Both the position numbers and the translations under genes were made by a program. Below are positions 9,691 to 21,338 of a stretch of 32,183 nucleotides of DNA, piece by piece (within the stretch, counting starts at the first letter, position 1; the number at the start of each line of letters is the position of its first letter). The notes under the pieces were generated by a model. It worked only from the letters and a program-made list of their open reading frames with translations. It did no database searches and was not told the DNA's origin. Origin of the DNA: Bryobacterales bacterium (GTDB lineage Bacteria > Acidobacteriota > Terriglobia > Bryobacterales > Bryobacteraceae); assembly GCA_003142185.1 (NCBI GenBank), contig PLOR01000059.1, forward strand, positions 1 through 32,183, written 5' to 3'.

Positions 9691-10341
9691 TCAACTGATC
9701 ACTCCTTTGCGAATCGCATACAGAATCAGCTCCGCGCCGCTGTGCAGGTTGAGCTTCTGAAGAATGTTGCTCCGGTGGGTTTCCACCGTGTGGAGGCTCA
9801 AGTTGAGAACCGCCGCCGCCTCTTTGTTGCTCTTACCCTCGGCCAGCAGTTGCAGCACCTCGCGCTCCCGCGTTGTGAGCAGCTCGAAGCTGTCTTCTAC
9901 CTGGCGCTCCTGCATCTGCCGCACGTAGTCTTCCACCAGCATCTTGCTGATGGCCGGGCTGAAGAAAGCCTTGCCGTCGCTCACCGCCTTAACCGCGTTG
10001 ATCAGGTCGTGTTCCGCGGAATCCTTCAGGATGTAGGCGCGCGCGCCGGCCTTCAAGGCTTTGAGCACGTAGCCTTCGTCGGAATGCATGCTCAGGAAAA
10101 CCACGGCGGTTTGCGGCTGTTTGGCGGTGATCTGGCGGGCGGCCTCAATGCCGTTGAGCACGGGCATGGCGACATCCATCACCACTACATCCGGTGTGTG
10201 CCGCTCGGCCAAAGCTACCGCTTCGCGGCCGTCGGCTGCGTCCGCGATCACCACGAAGCCCGGCTGGCTTTCGAGCAGCAGGCGAAGGCCCTTGCGCACC
10301 ACCGTGTGATCGTCGGCCAGGAGAATTCGAATGGCTTTCAT
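9691..10341 (-). CDS. NarL/LuxR-type response regulator
   Basis: A 216-residue DNA-binding regulator. The receiver domain (about 1-120) has the acidic pair Asp10-Asp11, the phospho-acceptor Asp56 in VVVMDVAMPV, and Lys in LKDSAE. The C-terminal LuxR helix-turn-helix reads LTTREREVLQLLAEGKSNKEAA followed by LHTVETHRSNILQKL. Its ATG overlaps the kinase stop codon by four bases (ATGA), so it is translated together with the kinase and is almost certainly its partner. It sits at the tail of the second pump's gene train, so the pump genes are its likeliest targets. No binding site could be identified. The convergent TolC gene ends 13 bases away, leaving no room for a hairpin terminator. Confidence 0.95.
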   Translation of the reverse strand: MKAIRILLADDHTVVRKGLRLLLESQPGFVVIADAADGREAVALAERHTPDVVVMDVAMPVLNGIEAARQITAKQPQTAVVFLSMHSDEGYVLKALKAGARAYILKDSAEHDLINAVKAVSDGKAFFSPAISKMLVEDYVRQMQERQVEDSFELLTTREREVLQLLAEGKSNKEAAAVLNLSLHTVETHRSNILQKLNLHSGAELILYAIRKGVIS

Positions 10342-11723
10342 GCCGTCTCCCCCACCCGTGGCGCCATAGGCTGGCGCAGCGGAAGCACAACTTCGATCGA
10401 CGTGCCCGATCCCGCCGTCGAATCCACGGTGAAGCTGCCGCCCAGGTGGTTCACTCGCTCTTCGATGCCCAGCAGGCCCATGCCGCGCTGGCGGCGTGCG
10501 TCGAATCCGCGGCCGTCGTCGTGGATCAGGAGCCGCAACCGGTCCGGCTCCTGCCGCACGGCAACTTCAACGTGCTGCGCGCCGGCGTGCTGCCCGCAGT
10601 TGTGCAAGGCTTCCTGCACGATGCGATAAACGCAGGTCTTGTGCTCTTCGGGAAGCTCTTCGGAAACCTGATCGGCCGAAACCTTCACCCACAAGCCACT
10701 GCGTTTGGAAACCTCGCGCGCCTGCCATTCCAGCGCCGCGATCAGGCCAAGGTCGTCGAGCATCGAGGGACGCAGCAGCAGCGCCATGTTGCGCACCACG
10801 CTGATGGAATTCTCTACCTCGCGTTTTATCCCGGCCGCTTTTTCCGCCATGGCTTCCAGCTTGCCATCGCGGATCAGCGTGGAGAGATTGGCCATCTCCA
10901 CCAGTACTCCCGTCAGCGCCTGGCCCACCTCGTCGTGCAACTCGCGCGAAATTGAACGCCGTTCCTCTTCCTGGGCCTCCACCAACCGGGCGGAGAGCGC
11001 CTGCAGTTCTTCCCGCGCCCGCAGAATCTCGTCCAGGTTCGCGGCCGTCTGGTTCTCCAGGCCCAGGATGCGCCGCATGCTCGAAGCGGCCAGCAGCAGG
11101 CCCAGTCCGATGGTGAGTCCCAGGATCAACGTGAGGCGGCGGCGGAACTGGGAGAACGTCGCCTCTACCCTCACTCTACCGGCGTTCAGTTGGGATTCGT
11201 TGAGCGCGCGAATCTGGTCGGCCAGCCCCAGCATCGCCGTGCGGCGCGGGAAGACCTCGTCGCGCAGGAAAACGTAGCCGTCGCGACGGCGTTCCGGTGC
11301 GCTCCATGCCAGGACCGGTTCGAGCGCGCTCCAATAGGATGCCAGATTCTGCGTGAGTACCTGGAATGGCCCAGCTTCCGCGCCGTTCACCAGTTTCCGG
11401 TATTCGTCGAGCGCCGCGTCCATATCGCTGCGGCTTTCGAGCAAGCTATAGCGGTGGCCTTCCGCTTTGCCGCTTTCCGGCTCCAGCAAGTAGTCGCGGA
11501 CGTAGGTGCCGGACACATAGAGGTCGGCGCGAATGCGGTCGAGCACGCGCGTCCGCCGCAGGAAGTCTTCGCGGATTTCGTTATTGCTCCTTTGAATCTG
11601 GGTGAGCGCCTGCATGCCGTCGAATTCGGCGAAGGCCATCAACAACAGCAGGCCGCCGAAACCGGCCATCAGGATCAGGCGGCTATTGGCGGCCAACGCG
11701 CGATTGCGAGTAATCGAAATCAT
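10338..11723 (-). CDS. Membrane sensor histidine kinase, NarX-like (HisKA_3)
   Basis: A 461-residue kinase with TM1 at about residues 14-33, a ~160-residue periplasmic helical sensor region, TM2 at about 197-214 and a short coiled coil. The HisKA_3 dimerisation domain has phospho-acceptor His263 in SRELHDEVGQALTG, and the HATPase_c domain shows the N box EALHNCGQHA, DDGRGFD (about 402-408) and GMGLLGIEERV (about 414). The sensor part is all-alpha, like the four-helix bundles of NarX and chemoreceptors, but its ligand is unknown. The gene starts 68 bp after the DUF2892 gene, on the same strand, so it may belong to the efflux transcript. Its stop overlaps the regulator start. Confidence 0.94.
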   Translation of the reverse strand: MISITRNRALAANSRLILMAGFGGLLLLMAFAEFDGMQALTQIQRSNNEIREDFLRRTRVLDRIRADLYVSGTYVRDYLLEPESGKAEGHRYSLLESRSDMDAALDEYRKLVNGAEAGPFQVLTQNLASYWSALEPVLAWSAPERRRDGYVFLRDEVFPRRTAMLGLADQIRALNESQLNAGRVRVEATFSQFRRRLTLILGLTIGLGLLLAASSMRRILGLENQTAANLDEILRAREELQALSARLVEAQEEERRSISRELHDEVGQALTGVLVEMANLSTLIRDGKLEAMAEKAAGIKREVENSISVVRNMALLLRPSMLDDLGLIAALEWQAREVSKRSGLWVKVSADQVSEELPEEHKTCVYRIVQEALHNCGQHAGAQHVEVAVRQEPDRLRLLIHDDGRGFDARRQRGMGLLGIEERVNHLGGSFTVDSTAGSGTSIEVVLPLRQPMAPRVGETA

Positions 11724-11791
11724 CCGTATCGGGCGATACAGGTCCTATCCTATCGCTCCCGAGGCCGCGAGATGGGGCTGACAAGATCTCC

Positions 11792-11979
11792 TCAGTTGCC
11801 GCGGACCCCCAACTTCCGAAGGATGGTCATCATCGGGCACCAGTTCGTGAAAGCGGATTGAAACAGATTGAGTCCGACGAACGCGGTGAACAGATACCAG
11901 TACGGACTCACCCAAAACCCAAGCGCGAGAGTCAGCAGCACGAACGCGCCCGCGATCATGCGCAGGTAACGGTCAATCG

Positions 11980-11983
<4 letters not shown>
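11792..11983 (-). CDS. DUF2892 (YgaP-like) small inner-membrane protein
   Basis: A 63-residue protein with two hydrophobic helices (about residues 9-26 and 28-46) and the family pattern [14 protein letters not shown] ... [13 protein letters not shown]. In larger relatives such as YgaP this module anchors a rhodanese; here it stands alone. Its ATG overlaps the transporter's stop codon by four bases, which ties it to the efflux operon. The single Cys in NWCPM is conserved in the family and might react with sulfur species or metal, but that is inference. Its exact role with the pump is not known. Confidence 0.85.
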
Positions 11984-15149
<3,166 letters not shown>

Positions 15150-15153
<4 letters not shown>

Positions 15154-16298
15154 GGGCGGACCTCCACGCTGGCTCCATCCGCGAGATCCTGCGGAACCGG
15201 AAAGATCACCCTTTCACCGGCACTGAGGCCCGAAAGCACCTCGACGCGGTCTTTGAGTTTCTGCCCGACGGTGATCAACCGGGTGCGGGCAACGCCCGAG
15301 TCCGCTACCAGGACCGATTGCAACTGGCCCCGCTCGATGACGGCCCCCGCCGGAATCGCCAGCAAGGAGCGGCTCGCCAGCTGGAATCTCGCGCGCCCGA
15401 AAACGCCCGAGCGAAGCGCCGTCAGGACGGGCAGATCGATCTTGACGGTGTAGGCCCGCGAAGCGGCATCCACGGCGGGGACAATCTCGGAGACCCGCGC
15501 ATCGAACGTGCGATCGATGGTGTCCAAGGTAACCGACACTGGCTGGCCGACGCGAATGGCCGCTAAATGGTCTTCTTCCACCGACGCTTCGAAGCGGTAT
15601 GCGCCTTCGCGTTCGATGGTCAGCAGAGGAGCACCCGGAACGGCCAGACTGCCGGGTTCAATGGCCTTGGAGACGACAATGCCGGCGAAAGGCGCCAGAA
15701 CCTGGGCGTAGCTGCGCGTCACTTCGGTGGAACGAACTTCCTGATCCACTCGCGCGAGCGTCGCGTTCAATTGGACGCGCCGCGCCTGTGTCATGTCGTA
15801 AGCCGCCTGGGCGGCCTTGAGCTTAGCCGAGGCCTCATCGAACTCCTGGTTCGAGATCGACTTCTTCTGAAAGAGATCCCGCATACGCCCGAACGTTACT
15901 TGCGCCAAGTCGAGATTGGCCTTGGCGGCCGCGACGGCGCCGTCGGCCTCGGGCACGGCAGTGCGAACTTCGTCGCGGGCGGCCTCGGCGCGGCGCGAAC
16001 TCACGTCCAGGTCGCGTGTATCGAGCATCACCAGCGGTTGGCCTTCGCGAACGCGATCGCCGGCTTGCACTTTCACTTCGCGCACGTACCCCATCAGCTT
16101 GGCGGCGATCACGGCCGAAGTGCGAGCCCGCACGGTTCCGGTCGCTTCATAGTTGGCGGGCCATGTCTCGATGGCTGCCGTTGCCGTGGAAACGGGAACC
16201 GCTGGTTGAGAGGCTGCGGTGGTTTTCTCCTTTGGCGCCTCGCCGCAGCCAACCAGCCAGATCGCGGCGGGAATCAAGAACAGGTGACCTTTCGTCAT
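15150..16298 (-). CDS. RND efflux periplasmic adaptor lipoprotein
   Basis: A 382-residue membrane fusion protein for the second pump. The signal peptide ends in the lipobox LVGC, Cys18. The lipoyl half-motifs are visible as [20 protein letters not shown] and [20 protein letters not shown], with an Ala-rich helical hairpin between them (about residues 105-190). The barrel domain ([18 protein letters not shown]) and the C-terminal domain follow. Its start overlaps the stop of the TolC gene by four bases, and its stop overlaps the transporter start, so all three are translationally coupled. It is only distantly similar to the adaptor of the first pump. Confidence 0.94.
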
Positions 16299-17644
16299 CG
16301 CGAACCCTCATTTAAGATTTCTGAATCGACGGTCAATGTGCCTTCTGCCAGTTCCAGCATGGCGGCGGCGATGCGCTGGTCGTGTATGGCGGACAGGCGC
16401 CGGGTCCGCGCTTCGAGCACGGCCGTCTCGGTGCGAAGCAGGTCCGTAACGTTGCTCATTCCGGCTTCATACCGGTTCTGCGTGATACGAAGACTTTCTT
16501 CGGCCTCCGCGACGGATGCTTTGGCAACCTCAATGCGCTGACCGGCGGCGCGCAGATCGGCGTACGCCCGGCGGACCTGGAGCCGGATGGCAGAGCCGGC
16601 ACGCTCCTGCTCGGCCTCGCTGCGGCTCAGCGCGAACCTGCTCTCCTCGATGCGCGCCTTGTCGCTGAAGCCGTTGAACAGGTTCCAATGCAGTCCGATC
16701 GAGACCAGCCAGTTGGCGCCGCCCTTGTCGTAGAAGCGCTGCCGGTCCGCCTCAAAGGCGGCGTGAACGCCCACCTGCGGCAGCAGGCTGCTGCGCGCCG
16801 CGGCCGCCTGATTCGCAGCCAAGCCGGTTGCGAGTTTCACCTGGCGAGCCTCCGGTCTCTCGCTGAGGGCGTTCTTCTCGTAGTCTGCCAGGACGCGCTC
16901 CGGCAATTGCAGGGGCGTCAGTGCCGCGCTCAAGGTGTGCGCCGTGTCGAGCGGCAGGCCCAACGCATCGTTCAGCGCGGCGCGTGCCACGTCAAGATCC
17001 GCGCCGCTCCGGATCTGCCGCTCGCGAACATTGGCCAAGTGAACGCGGATCGAAAGCACATCGACATCAGTTGACATTCCAGTGTTCCGGACGGATTCGG
17101 CGCGATCGAGATCGGTCTCCGCCGAGCGCATGGCCTGGTTGGTCGCATTGAGTTGCTCGGCGCCCAACAGCACGTCGTAGTAGGCCCGGATCACGCTAGC
17201 GATCACCGCCATCTGGGTGCGGCGGCCATCCTCTTTGGCGATATCCTTCGCCAATTCGGCGGATCGGACGGCTTGCCGCGTCTGGCCTGCGTCATAGAGC
17301 GCTTGATCCGCGGTAAGTTGCGATTGGAAGTTGTTCAAAGAATCGGGCCGGTTCAGCGGCGAAACCTGGAAGTTCTGTTCGCCGAACTGGTGCTGCGTGA
17401 GCAAGGAGGAGAACACAAAGACCGGATTATCGCTGCGGGCCCAGGATTCGGAGTAGTTGACCTTTGGCAGATTGCCACTGCGCGCCTCCACCACGCGGCG
17501 TGCCGCGGCGTTCCAGTCCGCTGTGGAAACGGCCATCGACTTATTCGCAGCTAGCGCGTGGCGAACTGCGTCTTTTGGCGACAATGAGTCTTGCGCCGGG
17601 CCCGGCAGCGCCCACCAGACCAATATCAAGAGTGTTTTCTTCAT
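16295..17644 (-). CDS. TolC-family outer-membrane channel of the second pump
   Basis: A 449-residue outer-membrane factor, first gene of the operon. I chose the ATG giving MKKTLLILVWWALPGPAQ, a normal signal peptide; the open frame extends 37 codons further but with no signal-like sequence. The two family repeats are visible: LSPKDAVRHALAANKSMAVS near the mature N-terminus, and EKNALSERPEARQVKLATGL starting the second half. A late RYEAGMSNVTDLLRTETAVL is the classic C-terminal family motif. Gene order channel-adaptor-transporter is the reverse of the first pump's order. The 17-bp palindrome 36 bp before this start is the likely control site. Confidence 0.92.
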   Translation of the reverse strand: MKKTLLILVWWALPGPAQDSLSPKDAVRHALAANKSMAVSTADWNAAARRVVEARSGNLPKVNYSESWARSDNPVFVFSSLLTQHQFGEQNFQVSPLNRPDSLNNFQSQLTADQALYDAGQTRQAVRSAELAKDIAKEDGRRTQMAVIASVIRAYYDVLLGAEQLNATNQAMRSAETDLDRAESVRNTGMSTDVDVLSIRVHLANVRERQIRSGADLDVARAALNDALGLPLDTAHTLSAALTPLQLPERVLADYEKNALSERPEARQVKLATGLAANQAAAARSSLLPQVGVHAAFEADRQRFYDKGGANWLVSIGLHWNLFNGFSDKARIEESRFALSRSEAEQERAGSAIRLQVRRAYADLRAAGQRIEVAKASVAEAEESLRITQNRYEAGMSNVTDLLRTETAVLEARTRRLSAIHDQRIAAAMLELAEGTLTVDSEILNEGSR

Positions 17645-17679
17645 TGCTTCTAGTGCGGAGGATGCAGTTGGCGTGCCGA

Positions 17680-17696
17680 GGTGACACCGTGTTACC
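17680..17696. promoter_or_regulatory. 17-bp near-perfect palindrome, candidate operator of the second efflux operon
   Basis: Read on the minus strand it is GGTAACAC-G-GTGTCACC, with seven of eight paired positions complementary around a central base. It lies between the divergent ECF sigma and TolC genes, 36 bp before the TolC start. That size and position suit a dimeric repressor or activator of the efflux genes. No cognate local repressor gene is seen; the NarL-type regulator is one candidate. Confidence 0.4.
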
Positions 17697-17797
17697 TTTC
17701 CGTGTGCTTTGCATCCTTCCTCTCGGGAGGAGCTGGTATCGAAATCGCGATCCATGCCGCGGCGCTCGTAAAGGTCTGGTTCGAAGCCGGGCCCCGC

Positions 17798-17803
17798 TAC
17801 AAT
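17798..17803 (+). promoter_or_regulatory. Candidate -10 box of the ECF sigma gene
   Basis: TACAAT differs from TATAAT by one base and lies 17 bp before the TTG start. I see no good -35 hexamer, so the call is weak. A start site about 7 bases downstream would leave only a very short leader. Confidence 0.25.
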
Positions 17804-17820
17804 GAGAAGCGGTACTGGCC

Positions 17821-18441
17821 TTGGAACGCGACACCGAAGTTAAACTCGCTCGGCAGTTGATCGCTGGAGAGCCGGAGGCGTTCGACCGCTTTGTGGAACA
17901 CTTCCGCGCGAAGATTTTTCACTATAGCTGGCTGATGTGCGGCCAACGGGAAGACGCCGAGGAAGTGGCGCAGGAGACGTTACTCAAGGTGTTTGAAAGT
18001 TTCGCCCATCTTCGCGAGCCGGAGCGGGTCCGCCCGTGGGTTTTTCGAATCGCCAAGAACGCCTGTCTGATGAAGCGGCGGAAGAGCGTTTTCGCTCCAT
18101 CGCAGGAACTCTCGCTGGACGAATTTCTACCGGCCATGAATCATGAGGGCGGCCACGCCACGATCCAGATTGCCGATTGGTCCCGGCTGCCGGATCGGCA
18201 GATGCTGCAATCGGAGATGAAGGAAGTGCTCGCACGGGCGATTCGCGAGCTGCCGGAAAACTACCGGGCCGTAATCCTGCTGCGGGACATGGAGGAGTTG
18301 TCCACGCTGGAGACCGCCCAGATCCTCGATCTGACGGAGGACGTCGTCAAGACGCGCTTGCATCGCGCCCGTTTGGCGGTCCGCCAAGAGTTGGATGAAT
18401 ACCTGCGGACCGATAGCCGGGTGCTGCCCAGCCGCACGTGA
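17821..18441 (+). CDS. ECF-family RNA polymerase sigma factor (sigma-24/RpoE-like)
   Basis: A 206-residue alternative sigma factor. Region 2 spans about residues 22-90 (FDRFVEHFRAKIFHYSWLMCGQREDAEEVAQETLLKVF, given here in part by its DAEEVAQET core) and region 4 about 130-190 (LPENYRAVILLRDMEELSTL then LDLTEDVVKTRLHRAR). The linker between them is rather long. A TTG is taken as start because no in-frame ATG or GTG gives a better N-terminus; GAGAAG lies about 12 bases upstream. The zinc-finger protein 10 bp downstream is its probable anti-sigma factor. The gene is divergent from the second efflux operon, which it might control, but I could not identify a matching promoter pair with confidence. 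Confidence 0.9.
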   Translation: MERDTEVKLARQLIAGEPEAFDRFVEHFRAKIFHYSWLMCGQREDAEEVAQETLLKVFESFAHLREPERVRPWVFRIAKNACLMKRRKSVFAPSQELSLDEFLPAMNHEGGHATIQIADWSRLPDRQMLQSEMKEVLARAIRELPENYRAVILLRDMEELSTLETAQILDLTEDVVKTRLHRARLAVRQELDEYLRTDSRVLPSRT

Positions 18442-18451
18442 GGAAAATAAG

Positions 18452-18742
18452 ATGGAGTTCGATGAGCGCACCGAAAAATGCCGGGAAGTCTTTTCACTGC
18501 TGTCCGAGTATCTGAACCTGGAGCTTCCAACCGGCGCCTGCCAGGAGATTGAAACTCACCTTGCTGGTTGCCCACCCTGCATCGAGTTTGCCGAGAGCCT
18601 CCGCAAAACAGTGGAACTCTGCCGCCGTTACCGGCCGCGCGAACTGCCGGAGCCGCTGGAGAAGAACGCGCGGCAGCAGCTCCTCGATGCTTACCAAAGG
18701 ATGCTCGGTGCTCGGAAAGATCCTTCTCAATTGAACCGGTGA
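18452..18742 (+). CDS. Putative zinc-finger (zf-HC2) anti-sigma factor
   Basis: A 96-residue soluble protein with the anti-sigma zinc motif His-x3-Cys-x2-Cys (ETHLAGCPPC) at about residues 33-42, preceded by CREVFSLLSEYLNLEL, the usual helix that clasps region 4 of ECF sigma factors. No membrane segment is present, so this would be a cytoplasmic sensor, perhaps redox- or zinc-responsive in the manner of RsrA/ChrR-type proteins. GAGGAAAATAAG precedes the ATG at good spacing, which fixes the start, although the frame is open further upstream within the sigma gene. It directly follows the sigma gene and is very likely co-transcribed with it. Confidence 0.85.
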   Translation: MEFDERTEKCREVFSLLSEYLNLELPTGACQEIETHLAGCPPCIEFAESLRKTVELCRRYRPRELPEPLEKNARQQLLDAYQRMLGARKDPSQLNR

Positions 18743-18768
18743 CCCTCGGACGGACGCCCGCAGGGTTT
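18742..18768 (+). terminator. Weak hairpin after the sigma/anti-sigma pair
   Basis: ACCCT and AGGGT can pair around a loop that adds CGG/CCG with one bulge, followed by only three T residues. It starts at the anti-sigma stop codon. A poor terminator match. Confidence 0.25.
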
Positions 18769-19226
18769 ACCCACTCTGGGACCGGGTGGCGGGGAGCCAC
18801 CACAAAGAGCGGACCTCGATCACGCCGACCGTCGGCGGAATCCCCGTCGCGGCCTGGAAGCTGACGATTCACCCTTGGGCGAGCCCGGCGGCAAGGAACA
18901 CGCGATGCCCAGCAACGGCGGAAGCCGAAGGCCGAAGGCTTCTTATTGGTCTCTTGGTTGCTTTTCTTGGAAGTTATCGATTAGGCACCCCGGGGAGCCG
19001 TTCGCAGTGCGCCGAGCCGCCCCCGCCGCGTCCAGTCAGCGCGGTGGCTTGCGGTCAGAACATTTCTCCTTTCGGCGCGGGGGGCAAAGATTCTCGGAAT
19101 TTCCGGTTTGCCGGTCGCGTTGTTGGGCGGAATGGCTGTCCTCGCGAGCCATCGCTGAGGTCGGCTGTTCTCCGAGGCTCCGAGTCCACGCCAAGGTGGA
19201 TCGGTGGCGCCAAGCGTTTCCGAGGA
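18769..19226. other. Gene-poor spacer
   Basis: Roughly 460 bp lie between the anti-sigma gene and the tail of the acetyltransferase. Overlapping plus-strand open frames are arginine/proline/serine-rich in the manner of random translation of GC-rich DNA, and none matches a family I know. I see no RNA gene or repeat here. Confidence 0.4.
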
Positions 19227-19763
19227 CTAATCGGATGGCAGGTCGTCACTGGACCAGATTGAGCGCCGCAAATCGGGCCATCCTAGAGCGAGTTCGGTCA
19301 GGGAAATACCCCCGATCTCAATCTGCTTGCTCATGAGGTGTTCGGCACCCGTCTTTTCGTAAAAGCGGACAGCTGGATTCTGTTCAAGCACCCACACGAG
19401 CATGCTCGTGTGATCTTTCCCAACCAGAGCCTCGGCAACAGCGCTCAAAAGATCCTTTCCAATGCCACGGCCTTGTACCTCTTCGAGCAGATAGATCGTG
19501 TAGAGCTCTGCGTCATCGGCGGCGAGCGGTTCACGAATGGGACCACCACCGGCGAACCCGCCTATCTTGCCTGCAACTTCAGCTACAAAAACGCTGATGT
19601 CCCGGGTAAGCCATTCCTGCCAAAGGGGAACGCGTTCGGCCTCAGTCAAAGAGGCCAGGTATTCCTCTGGAACCAGCCCCTTATATGTTGTCAGCCAGCT
19701 CTGGACGTGCACGTGCGCTATTGCGGCTGCATCCCGCACCTCGGCAAGCCTGATCGAATTCAT
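19227..19763 (-). CDS. GNAT-family N-acetyltransferase
   Basis: A 178-residue GCN5-related acetyltransferase that would move an acetyl group from acetyl-CoA to an unknown amine. The start MNSIRLAEVRDAAAIAHVHV is the typical GNAT opening. The acetyl-CoA-binding motif A is YTIYLLEEVQGRGIGKDLLS (Q/R-x-x-G-x-G/A type) at about residues 90-110, followed by motif B with LEQNPAVRFYEKTGAEH, where the Tyr is the usual general acid. It stands alone, divergent from murI. The substrate cannot be deduced; single-gene members of this type often act on small molecules or antibiotics. Confidence 0.9.
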   Translation of the reverse strand: MNSIRLAEVRDAAAIAHVHVQSWLTTYKGLVPEEYLASLTEAERVPLWQEWLTRDISVFVAEVAGKIGGFAGGGPIREPLAADDAELYTIYLLEEVQGRGIGKDLLSAVAEALVGKDHTSMLVWVLEQNPAVRFYEKTGAEHLMSKQIEIGGISLTELALGWPDLRRSIWSSDDLPSD

Positions 19764-19778
19764 GCGCGTACCGGCTCA

Positions 19779-19784
19779 ATTATA
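19779..19784 (-). promoter_or_regulatory. Candidate -10 box of the GNAT gene
   Basis: A perfect TATAAT on the minus strand 15 bp before the ATG, unusual in this GC-rich context. No convincing -35 hexamer lies at 16-18 bp, so activator-dependent or weak transcription is possible. Confidence 0.4.
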
Positions 19785-19947
19785 TTCGGGGTGACGCGGA
19801 GCGCATTGGTATCCACAAGTCTTTAGGCTTGCTCGGCACAGGAACGCAGCGCCTTGTTGCGGCGGAAACTTCTCACCCGTGTGCGGTCCGCGCCGTCTAC
19901 CATTTAAGCTGGAGTTACGGCGAACCGGTAAGGGAAAGGCTCTTCGG

Positions 19948-20793
19948 ATGATCGGGGTTTTCGACAGTGGTTTCGGTGGGCTGACGGTGCATCGGGCACT
20001 GATCGATGCGCTGCCCGGGCGCGATTTCGTCTACCTTGGCGATAACCGAAACGCTCCCTATGGGGCGCGGCCGCCCATTGACGTGCTGAACCTAACCTGC
20101 GCGGCTCTCGAACGCTTGTTCGCGGAGGGCTGTACGCTTGCCGTCGTCGCCTGCAACACGGCCTCTACAGTGGCGCTGCGATGGATTCAGCAGCAGTGGC
20201 TGCCCGTCAGGCGACGCGACGATGGGATTGCGCGGAACGTGATCGGCATCGTCGTACCGACAATCGAGGCTGCGACCGGGATCGGGCCGGTCGAAGACGG
20301 CACTGCGGTGCAACAAACAAAACAGTCCAGCACCATAGCGGTTTTTGCGACCCGCCGCACGGTCGAGACTGACTGCTACCCCATCGAGATCCGTAAACGT
20401 CGGCCCGATATTACGGTAGTGCAGCAAGCCTGTCCCGAGCTTGCGGGCTCGATCGAGCGCGGACTGCCTCGCCACGATTTACAGGCACTCGTCGACCGAT
20501 ACGTAAGCGAACTCCTGAGAAAACTCGGTACCGCACCCGAACGCGTAATTCTCGGCTGCACCCACTACCCGTTAGTCGCCGATCTCTTCACCGTCGCCCT
20601 GCCGCCCGGCGTGCGGATGATCCACCAGCCGGACGCCACCGCTCGCGCGCTGAAGGCATATCTTGACCGACATCCTGAATATGACGGCTCGCACGCCGGG
20701 CGGCGCAAGTTCCTCTCGACGGGGTTTTCCACGGCAGCCCTCCCGCTGATCGAAAAATTCTGGGGAGACAAGGTTCCTTTCGTGCAGGCGTGA
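19948..20793 (+). CDS. murI: Glutamate racemase
   Basis: This cytoplasmic enzyme interconverts L- and D-glutamate to supply D-Glu for peptidoglycan. The 281-residue product has the family landmarks: IGVFDSGFGGLTV at the N-terminus with Asp6-Ser7, YLGDNRNAPYG, the first catalytic Cys69 in VACNTAST, and the second, Cys204, in LGCTHYPLV. The ATG is chosen because AAGGGAAAGG sits about 8 bases upstream and MIGVFDSG is the normal family start; an in-frame extension of 23 codons upstream is not similar to the family. Residues ~86-125 carry a somewhat longer charged insert (VRRRDDGIARN ... EDGTAVQQTKQ) than in many homologues. No cell-wall genes surround it. Confidence 0.93.
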   Translation: MIGVFDSGFGGLTVHRALIDALPGRDFVYLGDNRNAPYGARPPIDVLNLTCAALERLFAEGCTLAVVACNTASTVALRWIQQQWLPVRRRDDGIARNVIGIVVPTIEAATGIGPVEDGTAVQQTKQSSTIAVFATRRTVETDCYPIEIRKRRPDITVVQQACPELAGSIERGLPRHDLQALVDRYVSELLRKLGTAPERVILGCTHYPLVADLFTVALPPGVRMIHQPDATARALKAYLDRHPEYDGSHAGRRKFLSTGFSTAALPLIEKFWGDKVPFVQA

Positions 20794-21338
20794 AGGCGCA
20801 TTCCGCCGACCGATATTGCTTGACATCTGGCTGTTTCCGAGTGGCGCGTGACTCGCTCGGAACCAGCAATCCCGAGCGGAAAACGTTCGTAAACGCTGCG
20901 CGACCAAGGGATCCATCGGTTCAGAAGGCCGATTCTGGACCACGTCAGACTGGCGACTTTGTTATGGCCCTCGCCGGCCTCACCGGAGGCCTCGTGTGCG
21001 ATCGCTAGTACGGCCCGAGCCGCACGGCGCCGCAAGCGCGCTGAGTCACACCGCTCGACGAATCCAAACCGCCGGAATCGAGTGCGGGATTGCGGCGCAT
21101 GTGCGCCCGGGCGGCATGGTCGGCCCGACGAAGTCGAGAAGCGAACGAATCGTGTCGCACCTCGCGAAACTCAGTCGGCGTGGTGGATTTATAACGGTTT
21201 CGTCCAGTCTACGTGGATTGCGATGACGGTGTTTGGCATCGCGCTCCGCGGCGTCATGCCAGGGATCGCCGAACCTGAAATGGGCGACATTTAACACAAT
21301 GCGGTTCGCTACCCTAGCCTTCACTAGGAAGACGCAGG
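20794..21338. other. Gene-poor spacer holding repeat copy A
   Basis: About 545 bp follow murI. A hairpin CGCTCGG-N11-CCGAGCG (20854-20878) lies 60 bp after the murI stop but lacks a T run. The rest is dominated by the 196-bp repeat. Short open frames here share their ends with the second repeat copy, but I recognise no protein family. Confidence 0.45.
20965..21160. repeat. 196-bp direct repeat, copy A
   Basis: Aligns without a gap to a second copy in the same orientation 10,961 bp to the right (31926-32121). I count 20 differences over 196 positions, about 90% identity, and similarity falls away at both ends. Minus-strand translations of both copies share a peptide ending PHSI-AVWIRRAV and the same stop codon. 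This could be the tail of a dead gene or transposase; I cannot name it. Confidence 0.8.

Noticed and set aside
9742..10629. A 295-codon plus-strand open frame
   Set aside because: Antisense to the response regulator and kinase, which have complete domain motifs.
20854..20878. Hairpin after murI as a terminator
   Set aside because: A 7-bp stem with an 11-base loop and no T run on either strand is too weak to annotate separately.
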